This document shows, in pieces, positions 35,301-50,300 of a stretch of 64,000 bases of DNA (positions are counted from its first letter, which is position 1; each line of letters begins with the position of its first letter). The position numbers and the translations under genes are program-made. Source of the DNA: Mermis nigrescens (Eukaryota; Nematoda; Enoplea; Mermithida; Mermithidae); assembly GCA_036768485.1 (NCBI GenBank), contig JAVLUZ010000154.1:40296851-40360850 (forward strand), read 5' to 3'. The notes beneath the pieces are model-generated. The model searched no databases. It was not told where the DNA came from and worked only from the letters and a program-made list of their open reading frames with translations.

Positions 35301-38300
35301 TCGAAAATTTTAAAATTTTAAGAAAAAAATATTGCGTCAAAAGTGATTATATGTAAAAGTATGCATTATAAAACACCAAAAAACGCTGTTTCGTGCGTTA
35401 AGGGAAAATTTCTGGACCTATTTTTGACTGTTTTTGGAAAAGTTGGGATACCGCTTCCTTAGGAAAATCCTAGATCATCCACTGGCTGCAAGATACTGCT
35501 TAGCTATAGACGCGAGAATCGGCAAATTCTTAGACTTCTCTTTCCATCATTGCAACAGATTTTCATCGAATTGAGCATTTCGATTTAGTATAAGCCTCCA
35601 ATTAAGAAACAAAAATAATATTCAGTGATTTATAAGTAAATTGTCAACTAGACATAAAACTTGTTTGAACGTGCAGTTGCCAGATTGAAACGACTTCATG
35701 AATAATTTATCTTTCGATTACATCGTCATACGTTCCGGTGAAGTCAGGCTATCAATAGCGTACATACTTTAACACAGGAACCGAGAACCGGAACCGACGG
35801 TTCTAGTTGAAGAACCGGAACCGGAACCGACGGTTCCAACTTACGCAAGAACCGGAACCGGAACCGAAGTTCTCGTTTTCCAAGAACCGGAACCGGAACC
35901 GGAACCGATTTTTTGAAAAACCTGGAACCGGAACATCCCTACTCCCTACCACAACTTTTGAGAAGCATATATACAGGCACGTAGCCGGCCTTCCTATTTT
36001 GGGGGGCAACACCAATTTTTGGGGGTCCAACTGCCAAAAATAGCACAAAATGACGTGTGAAAAGTCCCATTTTTCCCGAATTTGGGAGGTCGGGACGGGA
36101 CCCCCAGAAATCAATTTTTGAAAACTAGGCCATTTCAGACCAAAACCTATTGATCGAACCAGTGGCGGATCTAGGATTTTCTTAAGGGGGGGCGGTATCC
36201 CCTAAGGGGGTAGGAACCCTGACTTGGGCGGAAAAATTAGCCGTTTTAACCCGAAAATCGCTAAAAATCGCTCAAAAATGCTTAATTTTGCGCACTATTT
36301 ATGTAGGCCAATGTGGGGAAGGGCGCCCCCCCCTCCCCCGCCCCCTGTAATCCAGCTCCATGGATCGAACCGTGAAAAAGCGTCAAAATGAATTCTACCA
36401 GTATAATTTCATTTTTTTTCAGGTACATGTATGTATTACACGTATTTCAAGCAAGTGCATACATATTTGTTTCATTCATCGAGACAAGTTTTTTTGCTAT
36501 ATTTTTATTTTTTTTGTCTTTATATATTTTTTTACTTATTTGATGTTGCATGTCATTCCACCGCCTTTATTGTTACTTTTCCATGCAAGCTGAACCGTAT
36601 ATATTCATGAAGAATAAAATACGGCGAATTAAGCATCAAGATTGTATATCATGTCACTTAGAACATTACTTATTAGCCCCCCCCCCCCAAGAAACTGGGG
36701 TTAGCCCCATTTTGCAAACTTTTGACAGCGTGCATGTAAAATTTACATGCTGAACATGTCTGATTCTAAGAATCCTGTAGATAATCTGTAGAATGATAAT
36801 AATAATAATGATAAATAATAATAAATATGATAAATAAATATAATGATAAATAATAATCTTGTAGAATAATAAATAATAATAATCTGCCAAATAAGTCTAT
36901 AATCCTGTAGACTGGTTGTTTAATAATTATTCTCCTTCGCTATCATTTCGCATTCATTTTAATAATATTTTCGAATAAATTATTTCATTTTTAATATATT
37001 ATTATTTTCATTTTTTAATACAATAATAATTATTTTATTTTCATCTCTAAATTTCGCTCAGAATACTTTCCAACCGAAAGACAATTAATCGCGTTGGATA
37101 TGTAACGTAGATTTTTCATCAAGACACCGGTTTTTTAAAGTCCACAGTTTTTGAGTTTTTTGTATGGAGGAAACAAAAACTCAAAAAATTTCACTAATCA
37201 ATCAAGTTCTTTTGTCTACATGAAATGTATAGGTTTTCTCATAGAGTGATTCATAAACGACCCGCAGGCACGTATCTCTGGCAGGAATGGGTGGAGAGGG
37301 GGGGGGCTCGACCCCCCAAAATTCAGAAAAATCGGGAAAATATGATTTTTTAAATGTAATTTTGTGCTATTTGTGGGCCTTTTTGGGCTTTGTCGCACAA
37401 AATTGGTGTGCTGGTCCCCCCAAAATAGGACGGCCAGCTACGTGCCTGATGACCCGTAGACCCCCCACCCAACTGGCTGTCCCCACACACCATAAAAAAT
37501 TTTTTTCAAACGCCCCCATTTCTGGCAAAAACATACGTTTTCAGCTTATTTTTACGTAGTATAGGATATAGTGATTTTCTGACAAGGGGCAGAGAGCAGA
37601 ACCTTAAATTTTCCCAAATAATGCCAAAACTTTTTTTTCAGAAATCCGTTTATTATGTCTGCAGTATCGATTTTCTTGCCGTCTTTTGATAGACTGCATC
37701 ATTTATGAACTGCGATAATTTAGAAATTTTCGGAAAATTTCCTACGAAAAATCTGCAAACGCCATGGTTCAAAATCGGCAAAAAGAAGCTAAAAATACTC
37801 GAGAAATCATTTTAAGAAGTAAAAAAGCTTGTTCTGGTAACGCAAACAACTCTTTTGACGTGAAAAAAACCATTTTTAGGGCCAACAAAGCCAAAAAAGC
37901 TGAACTACGTCATTAATTAGTGATACCCAGCGTGAACTGCGAAAAAAATTTGAAAAATCGTGATAAAATGGCTGAAATTACCTAAAAAATACAAGTCATT
38001 CTCTATAGCGCCCAAATATTTTTTATGACACGGGCGGCCACCATACTTGGGCATGGGGGATTAAGGGGTATGCACCCCCCAGAAACCAACATACTCCCCG
38101 GAAACCAAAATACCTCAGTCCCAGAATTCAATTTTTGAAAATTTTATTTTTTCCGAAAATTGTTTTTTTTGTTTTTTTTCACAAATTTTTTTCTCCCTAA
38201 ATTGTGAACTTTTACAGCTCTGAGGCGATTGAACCTTTAAGTATAACACTGGAACGATAATCATGGACCTATTCCAAATAATTTCTCGCGGGCATCGCAT

Positions 38301-41300
38301 CAGGGAATTTATACTGCATGTCTAATGTTAAATGGACGAAAAAACAAATTTTATACAATTTTTAATAAAATTACCGAAAACTGAACTTCAAATTCGAAGA
38401 AAGAATAAAGATTCGCATACTATTTTTCATTATTAATTCTTAACAATCATCCGACTTAATTTATTGAAAAAAATTAATTTTCCCTAAAAAAAATTTTATC
38501 TCCGTCTCTCAATATTATTTTTAGGGAATACACTAATACATCAACTGCTACAGTGGTTGCCATGAAAGATGACGCACTATCAGCCTCAGAATTATAATAG
38601 ATGGTGCGTCGCGAGCGCCGCGTTTTGTCCATCATGCGCTATTATCTCTTTTTTATTATTATAAGCCATTAATCTGTATCATCCCGTTAATCTGGCGATG
38701 CGGACGGCGCAATTTACCTATTAATCGCGCCAACAAGAAGGAAGCGCGCATGTGAATGCTAGAAGCGCGCACGTGAATGCCGCTCTATATTTAGGCGAGC
38801 CAACATTAAAATCAATATTTTTGCAAGCCGAGCACTGTCTATTAATTATTATTTATTTATTGAGTCATCGAAAAAACTTCGATAGCATTTTCAGAGGTTT
38901 TTTTATAAATCAATTCGAAATGTTTAAAAACTCCTCAATCAGTGCTGCGTACATCGCTCTGTATTGCGTACCTTTGTGCAAAATCTCTTCATCGTCCGTC
39001 GCCGGCTCGCAAAAATATTGATTTTAATGTTAGCTCGCCTAAATATAGAACGACATTAACGTGCGCTAGCTTCCAGCATTCACGTGCGCGCGCTTTTCCC
39101 ATTGTTGGCGCTTATTAATAGCTAAATTGCGCCGTCCGCATCGCCAGATTAACGGGATGATACAGATTAATGGCTTATAATAATAAAAAAGAGATAATTA
39201 GCGCATGATGTGATCGAAACGCGGCGCTCGCGACGCACCATCTATTAGACATAATTCTGAGGGTGATACGCGTCACCTTTCATGGCGACAACTGTAGAGT
39301 ATTACTCGTAAATTAAGATTGAAAATAGAATAATAATCTCACTTTTAATTTCGAATTGAACTAATGAATAATAAAATCGTAGATATTATAGCGGGTGGTA
39401 AAGAAATTTGAAAAAAGTGGAGGAAAATGGGGAAGTTTTGTTTAAAATGGAGAAAATTAGGCATAAAACGGGTAAAAAAATTTATAGAAAAAGAATAAGC
39501 AAGAATTTAAAAAAAAAATTATGGAAAAAAGAAGAAAAAAAATTGGTTTAAAAAATTATAAAAAAGAAAAAACATCTGACAAAACCTTCATCACTCAAAT
39601 CACTTTTACATACCTCGTCAAATAAGGCAAGTCTCGGTTCGTATTTGGACCAGAAAATCTCTGGGTAAATTATGGCTATTGAATTAGGCTTGGTTTCAAA
39701 ATGGCGCAGCAAATCATTACTATGAGTGAAAAACAGATGAGAAAAGTCATCGCGAACTTCTTCACCTAAAATAAACAAAAAACATAATGATTTTTCAAAG
39801 AAATAGTCAAGAATTTGTCAATCAAAATCACCGATTTTTAGAACTCACGACCATACCTGTGTATGGGGGGTTTAGGGCAGGGGTATTCACCCACCCAGAA
39901 ATCTAAATAACCCCCAAAATTCAATTTTTGACATTTTTTTGTTTTTTTCGCAAATTTTTATGCCAATTGATAGTGCTCGATGAGAAACGTTGAAAAATGG
40001 TGTTTTTTCGCCATACCACCATTTTTAAAGCGTTTTTTGACCTTTTGAAAAATCTCGCACCCCCCCCCCCGCAACAACTCTAGTGCCGCCCACCTAAGGT
40101 CACGACTCGGTAATATTTTTCAAATAAAAAAATTTCCGGCTCGAATTTGGACCGAAAAATTTTATGATGAAACTACATGTTGAAATGACGAGACTGTGGC
40201 GGAACTAGTATCTTCTGACAGGGAGAGCGGAATCCCAAAACCTCAAAATACTGTCAAAAAGTATGTAAAAAAAATCCGCCCATTGTGCTTAAAGTATCGG
40301 CTTTTTGCAGTCTTTGATAGACAGAAGAATCATTATAATCCAAAAAAATTAAGATTTTCGAAAGTTTTTCACGAAAAACGCGCAAAATCAAAGTGAAACG
40401 TGCTCAAAGCACAAAAAATACTCGATGAATCATTGTAAGCGTAAAAAATTTTTTTCCGTACGTAAACCAGGGGCGGATTTAGGGGAGGGGGCGGGGGGGG
40501 GCTGCCCCCCCATTGGCCCAAAATATTGCGCAAGATTAAGGATTTTTGAGCGATTTCTAGCGATTTTCTGTTTAAGACGGCCAATTTTTCAGCCCCTCCC
40601 CTTAGGGGTACCGCTCCCCCCCCCCCCCCGTAGGAAAATCCTGGATCCACTACTGACGTAGACTACTCTTTTGACATAAAAAAGTTGTTACGGCGCCAAG
40701 ATAATCAGTAAATGTCATTAATTAATACAGTCCGGCGCGAAGCGCTGGATAAAAATTTTCAAAATTTGTGATAAAAGTTGCAAAAATGATTAAAAATACA
40801 CTTTATTCTCAATTGCGCCCGATTATTCTTTGACGACAGGGGGCCGCCCTCCCTTCCTCTCAATCTGCGCTTATGACGAAAAACTTGTTTCCGTTGGTAA
40901 AAAAATTCGAAAAAGTTGCCCAGAACATACGTAAGTGCACTCGTACATATGGGCGAGGTGGGCGCCACCAAAAATTCTGGGGGGGTGCAATATTTTTCAA
41001 AGGTAAAAAATAGCCTTAAAAATGGCGGTTTGGCGAAAAACACCATTTTTCAACGTTCCTCATCGAGCACAATCCATTGGCACCAAAAATTGCGAAAAAA
41101 ACAAAAAAAGATTTTCAGAAATTGAATTCTGTGGATATTCTGGTTTCTGGGGGTATTTCGGTTCCTCGTGGAGGATGCATGCCCCAACTCCCACGCCCAG
41201 GTCTGATGGGAAGTGGGGAAACTCAACTTTCTGCATGCGAAATACTACCCCGGAATTTGAAAGATCCAATTATAAAATTATTAGGGGATTTTCACGTTTT

Positions 41301-44300
41301 TTTTGCTATTTTTTGGATGCCTGTCAAAGATGGAGCCCTGTGAAAAAGGTCGAAGGATTGTCACTAAAAAATATTTGGGCGCGTGTATTTTTTGATGATT
41401 TTAGTAATTTTTGTCTCGATTTTTCAAATTTTTTCAGAGCAGCGCTTCGCGCTAGTACGCATAAGTGACATTAACTGACTTTCTCGGCGGCTCTAACAAA
41501 CTCATTTTTACATCAGACGAGTATTTTGCACTTCTATCACCGATTTCTCGAGCGATTTTCGGCACTTTGTGTCGATTTGTGAGTTTTTCATAAGAGAACC
41601 TTGAAAATCATTGAAGAAATTTAAGTTTTTTCGTATGAGAAATAATTCCGTCTATCGAAAAGGCGGCAAAATCTCCATTTTGAGCATAATGGTCGGATTT
41701 TTTGTGCAATTTCTGACACTGTTAGGCCGCAGTCAGAAAATCCTGCATCGGCCTCTGCTCCTACGTAACAACAACACAACTCTTAGGCCTGTTTTTTATC
41801 ATAGGCGTAGCCAGGGGGGCATCGGGGGCACATGCCCCCCTCCCGAATTTTTTTCAGAAATATTGTTCATTTGTCTGTTGCAATAATGTGTGTCCGGAAA
41901 ACTGAGTTCAAAAAGGCAAAAACGTCAAAATTTTCAGGCGCATAGCGCCGCCAGTTACTGACCTTTCTTTTTGTAAAGCTCCGGCATTGCGCTTAAAAGC
42001 CTGAATCACTCACAAAATATCTTCAGACAAAGTTAGTAATTCGCAGTTTTCTTGTTAGAAGCTTGGACTGTCAAAATTGGTTTGTGCAAATTTGACAATT
42101 TTCTGCTCTGTCAGACTATTAGTACCTTTTTTTTTGTTTTTTCTCGAAGAAATTTAAGTTTTTTTCAGAAATATTTTTTTACCGCCCAAAATTTGAAGAA
42201 ATTTAAATTTTTTTAGAAATATTTTTTCACCGGCCAAAGTGTTAAGGGCGGTAAAAAATGACTAAATTTCTCGGCACTTTGCGCCACTTTTAATTTCCGA
42301 AATGATTGTTAATAGAAAGACCGTAAATTCTACATGAAAACAGTAGAAATTCCAAAAATTATCGGCACTTAGAGCCGATTTACACTTTTTGTATTTTTGA
42401 TCGTCAGAAACCTCTAAATTATGTAGCTAGGCTACATCAGTGTTTGTTATATTCGGCAAAGATTTTTCCCGATGTACAGAGACTTTTCGGAACCGTCTTT
42501 GTACAGGTATATACAAAGATTTTTGGGAATACAAAATTGCAAAAAAGGTCTAAAATTGGTAGAAATTTTCGGCACTGCGCGCTGAAATGAGTAATTGTGT
42601 GTTCTATACATCTGTATACTGGCAGAAATTGCAATTTAAAAGGAAAAATGTCGAATTTTTCGTGCGCTTCGCGCCGTTTTAAGGCGATTATCAGTGATTT
42701 TTGCCCTTAGAGACACAGAAGTTAGCTGAAATACACTACCAAAAGTCGAACGAACTGCTTTTAGCACACTAAAACCGCTACCGTGCCATATTATAGTACT
42801 CAAACATTTATGTCTTCAAAATGTGCAAAGACTTTTGGGGACCATCTTTGTACATGTACAAACGGACCTTGTACAGAAAAAAAACACATGGGCTACACTA
42901 CTAAAGGTCGAAAAACTCAGTTTTACTGTACATAACGTTACTGGCATTCAATGCAAAAGTAGTCTTGGAACTTTTTTGTTCATGCCCCCAAACCAAAATC
43001 CTGGATACGCCTCTGTTTTTTATCACTGGGAATTTTTCGGACCACTAATTTAACGTTGCTGCCCATTAAACGACGAATAGAATCGCGTTTTGGGGAGAAG
43101 AGGGGTTCGGTCAGACCGAGGAGTCCACCAGGTCAAGAGCACGCATAGGCAGCGTGCAAATTCGAGGGATCTGCAAGAGGAAAAAGCCAAAAAAAATTGC
43201 AAAACAATGTGGCAGCAAGTCAAAACTGGAGTCCACAGAAACCTTCACCGGCAGGCACGTATCTCTCAGGCATATACATATCTCGGGGGAATGGTGGGGG
43301 TTCAACCCCCAAAATTCAGAAAAATATGACATTTTAGACGTTCTTTTGTGCTATTTTTGGCCTTTTCGAGCCTAGTCCCCCCAAAAATTTGTGTTGCCCC
43401 CCAGAATAGGACGGCCAGCTACGTGCCTGTTCAGCGGTACTTTGAAATATCACAAATCTAAAAACCGAAAGCACCCAGGGGCAGATTTAGGAGGGGGTGG
43501 CCAAAAGTAGTGCGCAAAATTAAGGATTTTTTGAGCGATTTTTAGCGATTTTTGGGTTAAAACGGCTAAATTTTCCGCCCAAGTCATAATTCCGCCCCCT
43601 TAGGGGTACCGCCCCCCTTAGGAAAATCCTGGATCCGCCACTGGCAAGCACCTACCTCGCGTGTGATCACGAGGGTAAACTACAGCCTATTTAACCGGAA
43701 ATAAACTTAAAAAACTGGTGTAAAGGTGTCGAAAATTAAATTAATTACTCATTATTTTAAGCTTATTTCTGGAAAAACTTCACAAAATTATAATGAAAAT
43801 GCCGAAAAAATGTTATTTAGCGTTCTGGATGATGCTCATTGCTTTTCCTGTTTAGAATATAAAAAAACAGCTGACTAGAAATTCGAAAAAATCGAGTAAA
43901 TTGAACAGAAAAAAGGGAAAAAATGAGTATCTTTAACGAGGCGCCGAAAAAAATTTTATACCTTAGCCTGAGCTAAAAATTTAGCTAAAACAGTCAAGAG
44001 AAACCGCATATTTTATTCGGTTTATTTCGGAAAAATCGACAATTCTGGGGTGCGGGACCAGCCATTCCGCGAGAGGTCAGTCAGTTACACCGTCCAAAAA
44101 TTTCAATTAATTATCAGGAGCATAGTTGCGGGGGATAAGGGCGACTAGCCCCCCTCCCCCAATTTCGGAAGCATGAGTATGAGCTGGCCAGTATACATAA
44201 GTGAAGGTGGAAGGGACCGCGCCATCCCCCCGGAAATTAGAAATAATTCTTGAAACACACAAGGGTCGCTCCAAGGAAAAAATGAAAAATTCTTAAAGTA

Positions 44301-47300
44301 CAGTACGCGCCTTGAATTTTGCATGCGCAGTCTCCATTAACTTTTGTTGCAGTCGGATTTTAGCGAGCGGACCTCAGTGGCCATTAGTGGGCCGCTGTTA
44401 AGCACTTGCAGCCGATTGATGGACTGCTTTCGAACTACTGCGGCCGTTCGTGGACTGCAGTGGCCATTGGATGCTGACTGCAGTTACTTTACTGTAAGTA
44501 TGGAAACATGTATAGTATCGCTGCTTGCATATTGCCTTATTTGTCGCACGTACGGAAAGAAAAATTTTCTCAATCTGCTTTGATTTTTTTGCATGCGTGC
44601 GTTTCAAAAGCGTGTGCGTGCTGCAGGTCCAGTCCGAGAAAAAAAGGTAAAAATAGATTGGAATTTTCGTGCATATCATTATACTTCTCGTTTCCTCCAT
44701 TGGAATCTCATCTAAGAGATGATGGGCATACAAAAGAAAGAGAATAGTGTTTTCTGTGTGCGATCGATTGCATATTGCTCTGCAGCAAAAGAGCATTTTA
44801 AAATTAATTTCGGGCTGAGAGCGTTCCGCGTTTTAAAACAAATTCTGGCCAATAAAGAGTAAAAGATTTAAAAATCATCAAAGCCATTAGTTATATGATT
44901 TTGAAAAGCACATCTTTTCGACTAAATCAAAATTAGCAATAAAATCAAAGCAAATGCTCTTATCTTTTGGAGGAAAAGGTTTTTCAAAAGGGTATTTTCC
45001 TTCTTCTACAAACCATATTTTCCACTCTTATATTGCAAAATTGGGAAGAGAGAATGAATAGTGAATTAGTAACTGTAAAGCTCTATGCTAAATATAAAAT
45101 TTAACAAAATAGTGAAATACAGATGACAAATAGATTTGCACATTAATTGTACATCATGCATAGTGCGCTGGGTTATTTTGGTTGCAATATTTCGATTTAT
45201 TCCCACTTAAGTTAAGTCGAAATTCAACGCTCGATTACTACACTTTTAGCGCAGGAGATTCAAGTTTTAGGCACAGCCTGTTGCAAACGCCAGCTAATTC
45301 GCTATCTGATCAGCAAAATTTATGCGTCCTCAGTCAAACAGAGAGCGGGGAACGCGAGCAAAATATTTTTGAGCTTGTGTATTAAAAATATCAGGAGGTA
45401 AAAATTTGTTGTCGTGTTTTCAAGCTTTGCGTTGAATACATGTGTGTGCAGTGGCGGATCCAGGATTTTCCTAAGGGGGGGGGCGGTACCCCTAAGGGGG
45501 GGGCGGAACCTTGACTTGGGCGGAAAAATTAGCCGTTTTAACTAGAAAATCGCTAAAAATCGCTCAAAAATCGTTAATTTCGCGCACTATTTTGGGCCAA
45601 TGGGGGGGGCGGCCGCCCACCCGCTCCCCTAAATCCGCCCCTGTGTGTGTGTGAGTGTGTCCACTGAATAGAACAAATACAAAATGGTAGATACGCATAT
45701 AAAGTACTTTAATTGAACAAGAAAATTGCTAAGGAAGTTGGGTGGTCAGAATGAAATTTGCGCGAAATAATAGAACCGGCAATATTTTTTGAACTATATG
45801 CTTACCTGAGAAGACAGGCATTATATGATATATTTCACTTCTGAACTGAATATATCATTGACATACTATTGTATATAAATTAATGAAAAAAGCGAAGATA
45901 CAATATATCTTTGAAAGTGGATAATCAGGAGCTTTTTATCAATTTTGTATTTTAAAGGCATTACGATATTTATTGTTTAGTTTATTTTAACAAAAATTTT
46001 ATGATGTGCAATTTATTTGCAAAACTATTTGTCATCTGTATTTCACTATTTTGTTAAATTTTATATTTAGCTCAGACCTTATAGTCAGTATTCATTCTCT
46101 CTTCCCAATTTTGCAATATAAGAGTGAAAAATATGGTTTGTAGAAGAAGGAAAATACCCTTTTGAAAAACCTTTTCCTCCAGAAGATAAGAGCAATCTGC
46201 TTTGATTATATTGCTAATTTTGATTTACTCAAAATGATGCGCTTTTAAAAATCATATAACTAATGGCAAAATAAATTTCGGGCCTATATGATTCTTAAAT
46301 CTTTTGCTCATTAACCATGAATTTGTTCTAAAACGCGGAAAGCTCTCAGCCTGAAATTAATTTCAAAATGCTCTTTTGCTGAAGTGAAATATGCAATTGA
46401 TCGCACACAGGAAATACTATTCTCTTTCATTTTTATGCCCATCATCTCTTAGATGAGATTCCAATGGAGGAAACGAGAATTATAATAATATGCACGAAAA
46501 TTCCAATCTATTTTTACGTTTTTTCTCGGACTGGGCATGCAGCACGCACACACTTTTGAAACGCACGCATGCGAAAAATCAAAGCAGATTGAGAAAATTT
46601 TTTCCGTTTGTGCGACAAATAACGCAATATGCAAGCAGTGATACTATACATGTTTCCATACTTACAGTAAAGTAACTGCAGTCAGCATTCAACGGCCACT
46701 GCAGTCCACGAACGGCCGCAGTAGTTCGAAGCAGTCCGTCAATCGGCTGCAAGTGCTTAACAGCGGCCCACTAATGGCCACTGAGGTCCGCTCGCTAAAA
46801 TCCGACTGCAACAAAAGTTAATGGAGACTGCGCATGCAAAATTCAAGGCGCGTACTGTAGGTCTGAAACCACCATCAAAGCAGGTTCTTAGTGTACTTTT
46901 GCTAGTAAGCTTAAATTGTGCGGCGCTTCGCGCTGGATTTATCATTAATCTATTCCTGTTGTCTTCTGAGCCGCCCAAAATGGCTAAAGTTTGAGTAAGA
47001 CTTGCGAAACGTGTCAAATTTTTCCGACGCTCCTCGCCGAATCATCCATTTTCTGTATTGTTTTTCTTTGTAAATTATTCCGAGATTAAGTGAAGATAAA
47101 TCAGTTGTGTAGATTGTTTAAATGATAAATAACCTAAATCTAGAATAAAATTAAAATTTTTGAAATTTTTTCTCGAAATTCCCTTCACCATTGCGTACAG
47201 CTCGTTGAGCTACGCTGAAAAATGTCATTATATCATAAAAATTATATTATTATTATATTATTATCACTATATTATATTATATCATTTTATTATATTATAT

Positions 47301-50300
47301 CATTATCATTATATCATTAAAAATATCATCATCTCCTAATTATTTTCAAGATATCTGACTGACCTCAAAAATTTCGTACCCCCTAAAAAAATCTTGGATA
47401 CGGGTTTAAGCGTCACTCAGTACCTATTTTTCGCAAGGCTCTTTTAAAGGATTGAATTAAAAATTCATAAAGCGTATCTAAGAGACTGCTGAGAATAAAT
47501 TTTAGCATACTGTTTAAGCTGATAAACTTGAAATATAGCATATGGGTTCGATATAATTAAAATCAATTTTTTAAAATTTTTAAATAAAGCGTAAATCTTG
47601 CTGAGAAAAGATCATAAACACCACTACTTTTACCCAGTGGCGGATCCAGGATTTTCCTAAAGGGGGGGAGCGGTACCCCTAGGGGGGGGCGGAACCCCTG
47701 ACTTGGGCGGAAAAATTAGCCGTTTTTACCCAAAAATCGCTGAAAAATCTTAAATTTTGCGCACTATTTCGGGCCAATATCCGCCCCTCCTTTTAACTAG
47801 TTTATAATATTTGTAGATATATTCAACTTAAAATTTTCGTCCCCTCTCCAAATTTAGAGGGCCAGCTACGCTACTGTAAATTATCCTTCAATCAACCACA
47901 AATACAAGCACCTAGCTGGCCGTCCTATTTTGTGGAGACCAACACATTTGGGGGCTAAGCCCAAAAAAGCACAAAATAACGTTTAATAGGTCCTATTTTT
48001 CCAATTTTTCTGAATTTTTGAGGGAGCCAAACTTCCCCCCCCAGAGATATATACGTGCCTCGATTTCACAAAACCCAACTCTACGGTATGCCCAGACTTC
48101 GTCATAGCACGCATGCACAAGCAGTGGCGGATCCAGGATTTTCTTAAGGGGGGGCGGTACCCCTAAGGGAGGGTGGGGGCGGAACCCTGACTTGGGCGGA
48201 AAAAGTAGCCATTTTGACCCGAAAATCGCTAAAAATCGCTCAAAAATCCTAAATTTTGCGCACTATTTTAGGCCAATGGGGGTAGGGGCGACCGCCCCCC
48301 CGCCCCAGCTAAATCCGCCCCTGCATACAAGTATTAAGCTTACAAGCTTCTTTGAACGCATCGAAAAAGGCATTATCATCGCCACTGGTCTTGTCGAAAA
48401 ACCCAATGATATTTATATCGTTTTTAGTGAACGATTTATCGACGTCTCTCAATGTTTTCAGCTCAACTAAGGCGTCTTTGGCTTGATTTATCATATAATC
48501 AGCGATACCTGTCGAAAATTCGGGCATGAATTATAATTTAATTAAAAAACGGCGATAATTACTCCAAGAATCACGCGAGCAACGTGAGAAATGAGACAGC
48601 GAGCTAGCATGCATAACAGGGGAATGGGTGGGATCACACATGCACACTGGGGGGCATATCGTGGGCGTGGGGGTTGGGGTATGAGACCCCCAAAAATACA
48701 AAATACCCCTCCAGAAATCAAGTTTTGAATTTTTTTGTTTTTTTCGCAATTTTTAGATACCAATGGATAGTGTTCGATGAGAAACGTTGAAAAATGGTGT
48801 TTTTTGCCGTACCATCATTTTTAAGGTCATTTTTTGACCTTTGAAAAATTTTGCACCCCCCCCCACATTTTTGGTGGCGCCCGCCGGGGTTTCAGAAAAG
48901 CATTCCCCCTCAGGCCATTTTGGACCAAACTTTACTACTAGAACCATGAAAAAGCGCCAAATGACATCAAACGGTGAAATTTCGAGTAAGTACACATTTT
49001 TTTGAGCAGTAGACTATTCAACTCCTTCATCCAGGCATTTTTATTTATTTTGTACAAATTATATGCTCTTATTCTTAATGTTTTCATTAAATTTAATAAT
49101 AAAAATGCATTAAAAATCAAAGAGGGCCAATCGGACACGATAGTCTGACATCAAATAAGTAAAAAATTACCCATGGCATTAAACCCTACCCACCCCCCCC
49201 CAGAAACCCGGTTTATCCCCTCCCGGAGCTTTTGGCAGTGTGCACATATGTCAGAGATTCATTTATCGCCCAAAACTGATTGTCCCCCATTCCTTCTCCA
49301 CAAGGCAGCAATTTTCGACCAAGCCACATCCGAATTTTGGTGGAACCCCGCATTTTCTTGACAATTTTCAGTGCTTTTTTATTGCCATTTTTGACCGGAA
49401 ATTGGAGATCCTGTAACCCCATCCAAATAGCCGGGGACACCAAGCAAAATTACGAGTCGCCCGTGGCGGATCTAGGATTTTCCTAAGGGGGGCGGTAAAC
49501 TTAAGGGGGAGCGGAACCCTGACTTGGGCGGAAAAATTAGCCGTTTTAACCCAAAAATCGCTAAAAATCGCTCAAAAATGCTTAATTTTGCGAACTATTT
49601 TGGGCCCGCCTGCCTAAATTCGCCCCTGGATGGGATGCAAATTTGCTACCCAAAATTGGTCATCCTTCATCGTCGTGAATTCAGAGATTTTTCACAAGCT
49701 TACACGCATTTTTTTTATCATTTTTGGCCAAAAATAGGTCGTTTATTCTCCCTCCCTGAAGCCGAATACCCATTCCCAAAACTTTGATTCGTCGCATCCA
49801 GGGTCCTATTCAAAGGGGGCGGGGGAAGGTGAGGGGCGGCCGCCCCCTTAATCGACCGTAAGAAAATTTTAGTAGGTAAGATAATGCTCCACAAGATGTA
49901 AAAAACAAAAAAACCGCATCTGTTTGCCCGAAAATTGTAGAATTTTCGCGCTCTGCACCGTATATATGTGAAGTATTCCCTATAGTTTCGCCTAGAGCCC
50001 AGGGGCGGATTTAAAGTGGACGAGGGTGGGGGCGGCCGACCCCCCCCCTATTTGCCCAAAATATTTGACGAGATAAAGAATGGATATGTAATTATCAATA
50101 ATTTTTGATCGTCAGCGTACGTAATTTATCAAATTTTTAATAGCTCTATTCCCGGCACGTAGCTCTGGGGGAAGGGGGAAGATCAGGCAGGACCCCCCCC
50201 AAAAATTCCGAAAAATCGGAAAAATAGGACTTTTTAAACGTAATTTTGTGCTATTTTTAGCCTTTTTTGGGCTTTGTCCCCCAAACTAAATGTTGGTCCC

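Larger units (their letters stand above)
34108..35941 (-). mobile_element. hAT transposon with GGTTCC subterminal repeats
   Basis: Ends TAGTGGATGTGCCGGTT and AACCGGAACATCCCTA-like are inverted repeats. Both subterminal regions (34130-34275, 35776-35935) are arrays of GAACCG/CGGTTC hexamers. Coding remnant on the minus strand is split by element E (34539-35484). Flanks cttctcac and ctccctac match only 5 of 8. Intron 5. Confidence 0.82.

Noticed and set aside
38752..39021. 89-codon frame
   Set aside because: Crosses the centre of palindromic element F copy 2; open by chance.
41022..41468. 148-codon frame
   Set aside because: Starts in MITE A copy 16 and continues through unrelated sequence.
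44398..44796. 132-codon minus-strand frame and partners at 46449-47017
   Set aside because: They lie in the inverted arms of element G and mirror each other; no protein motif.
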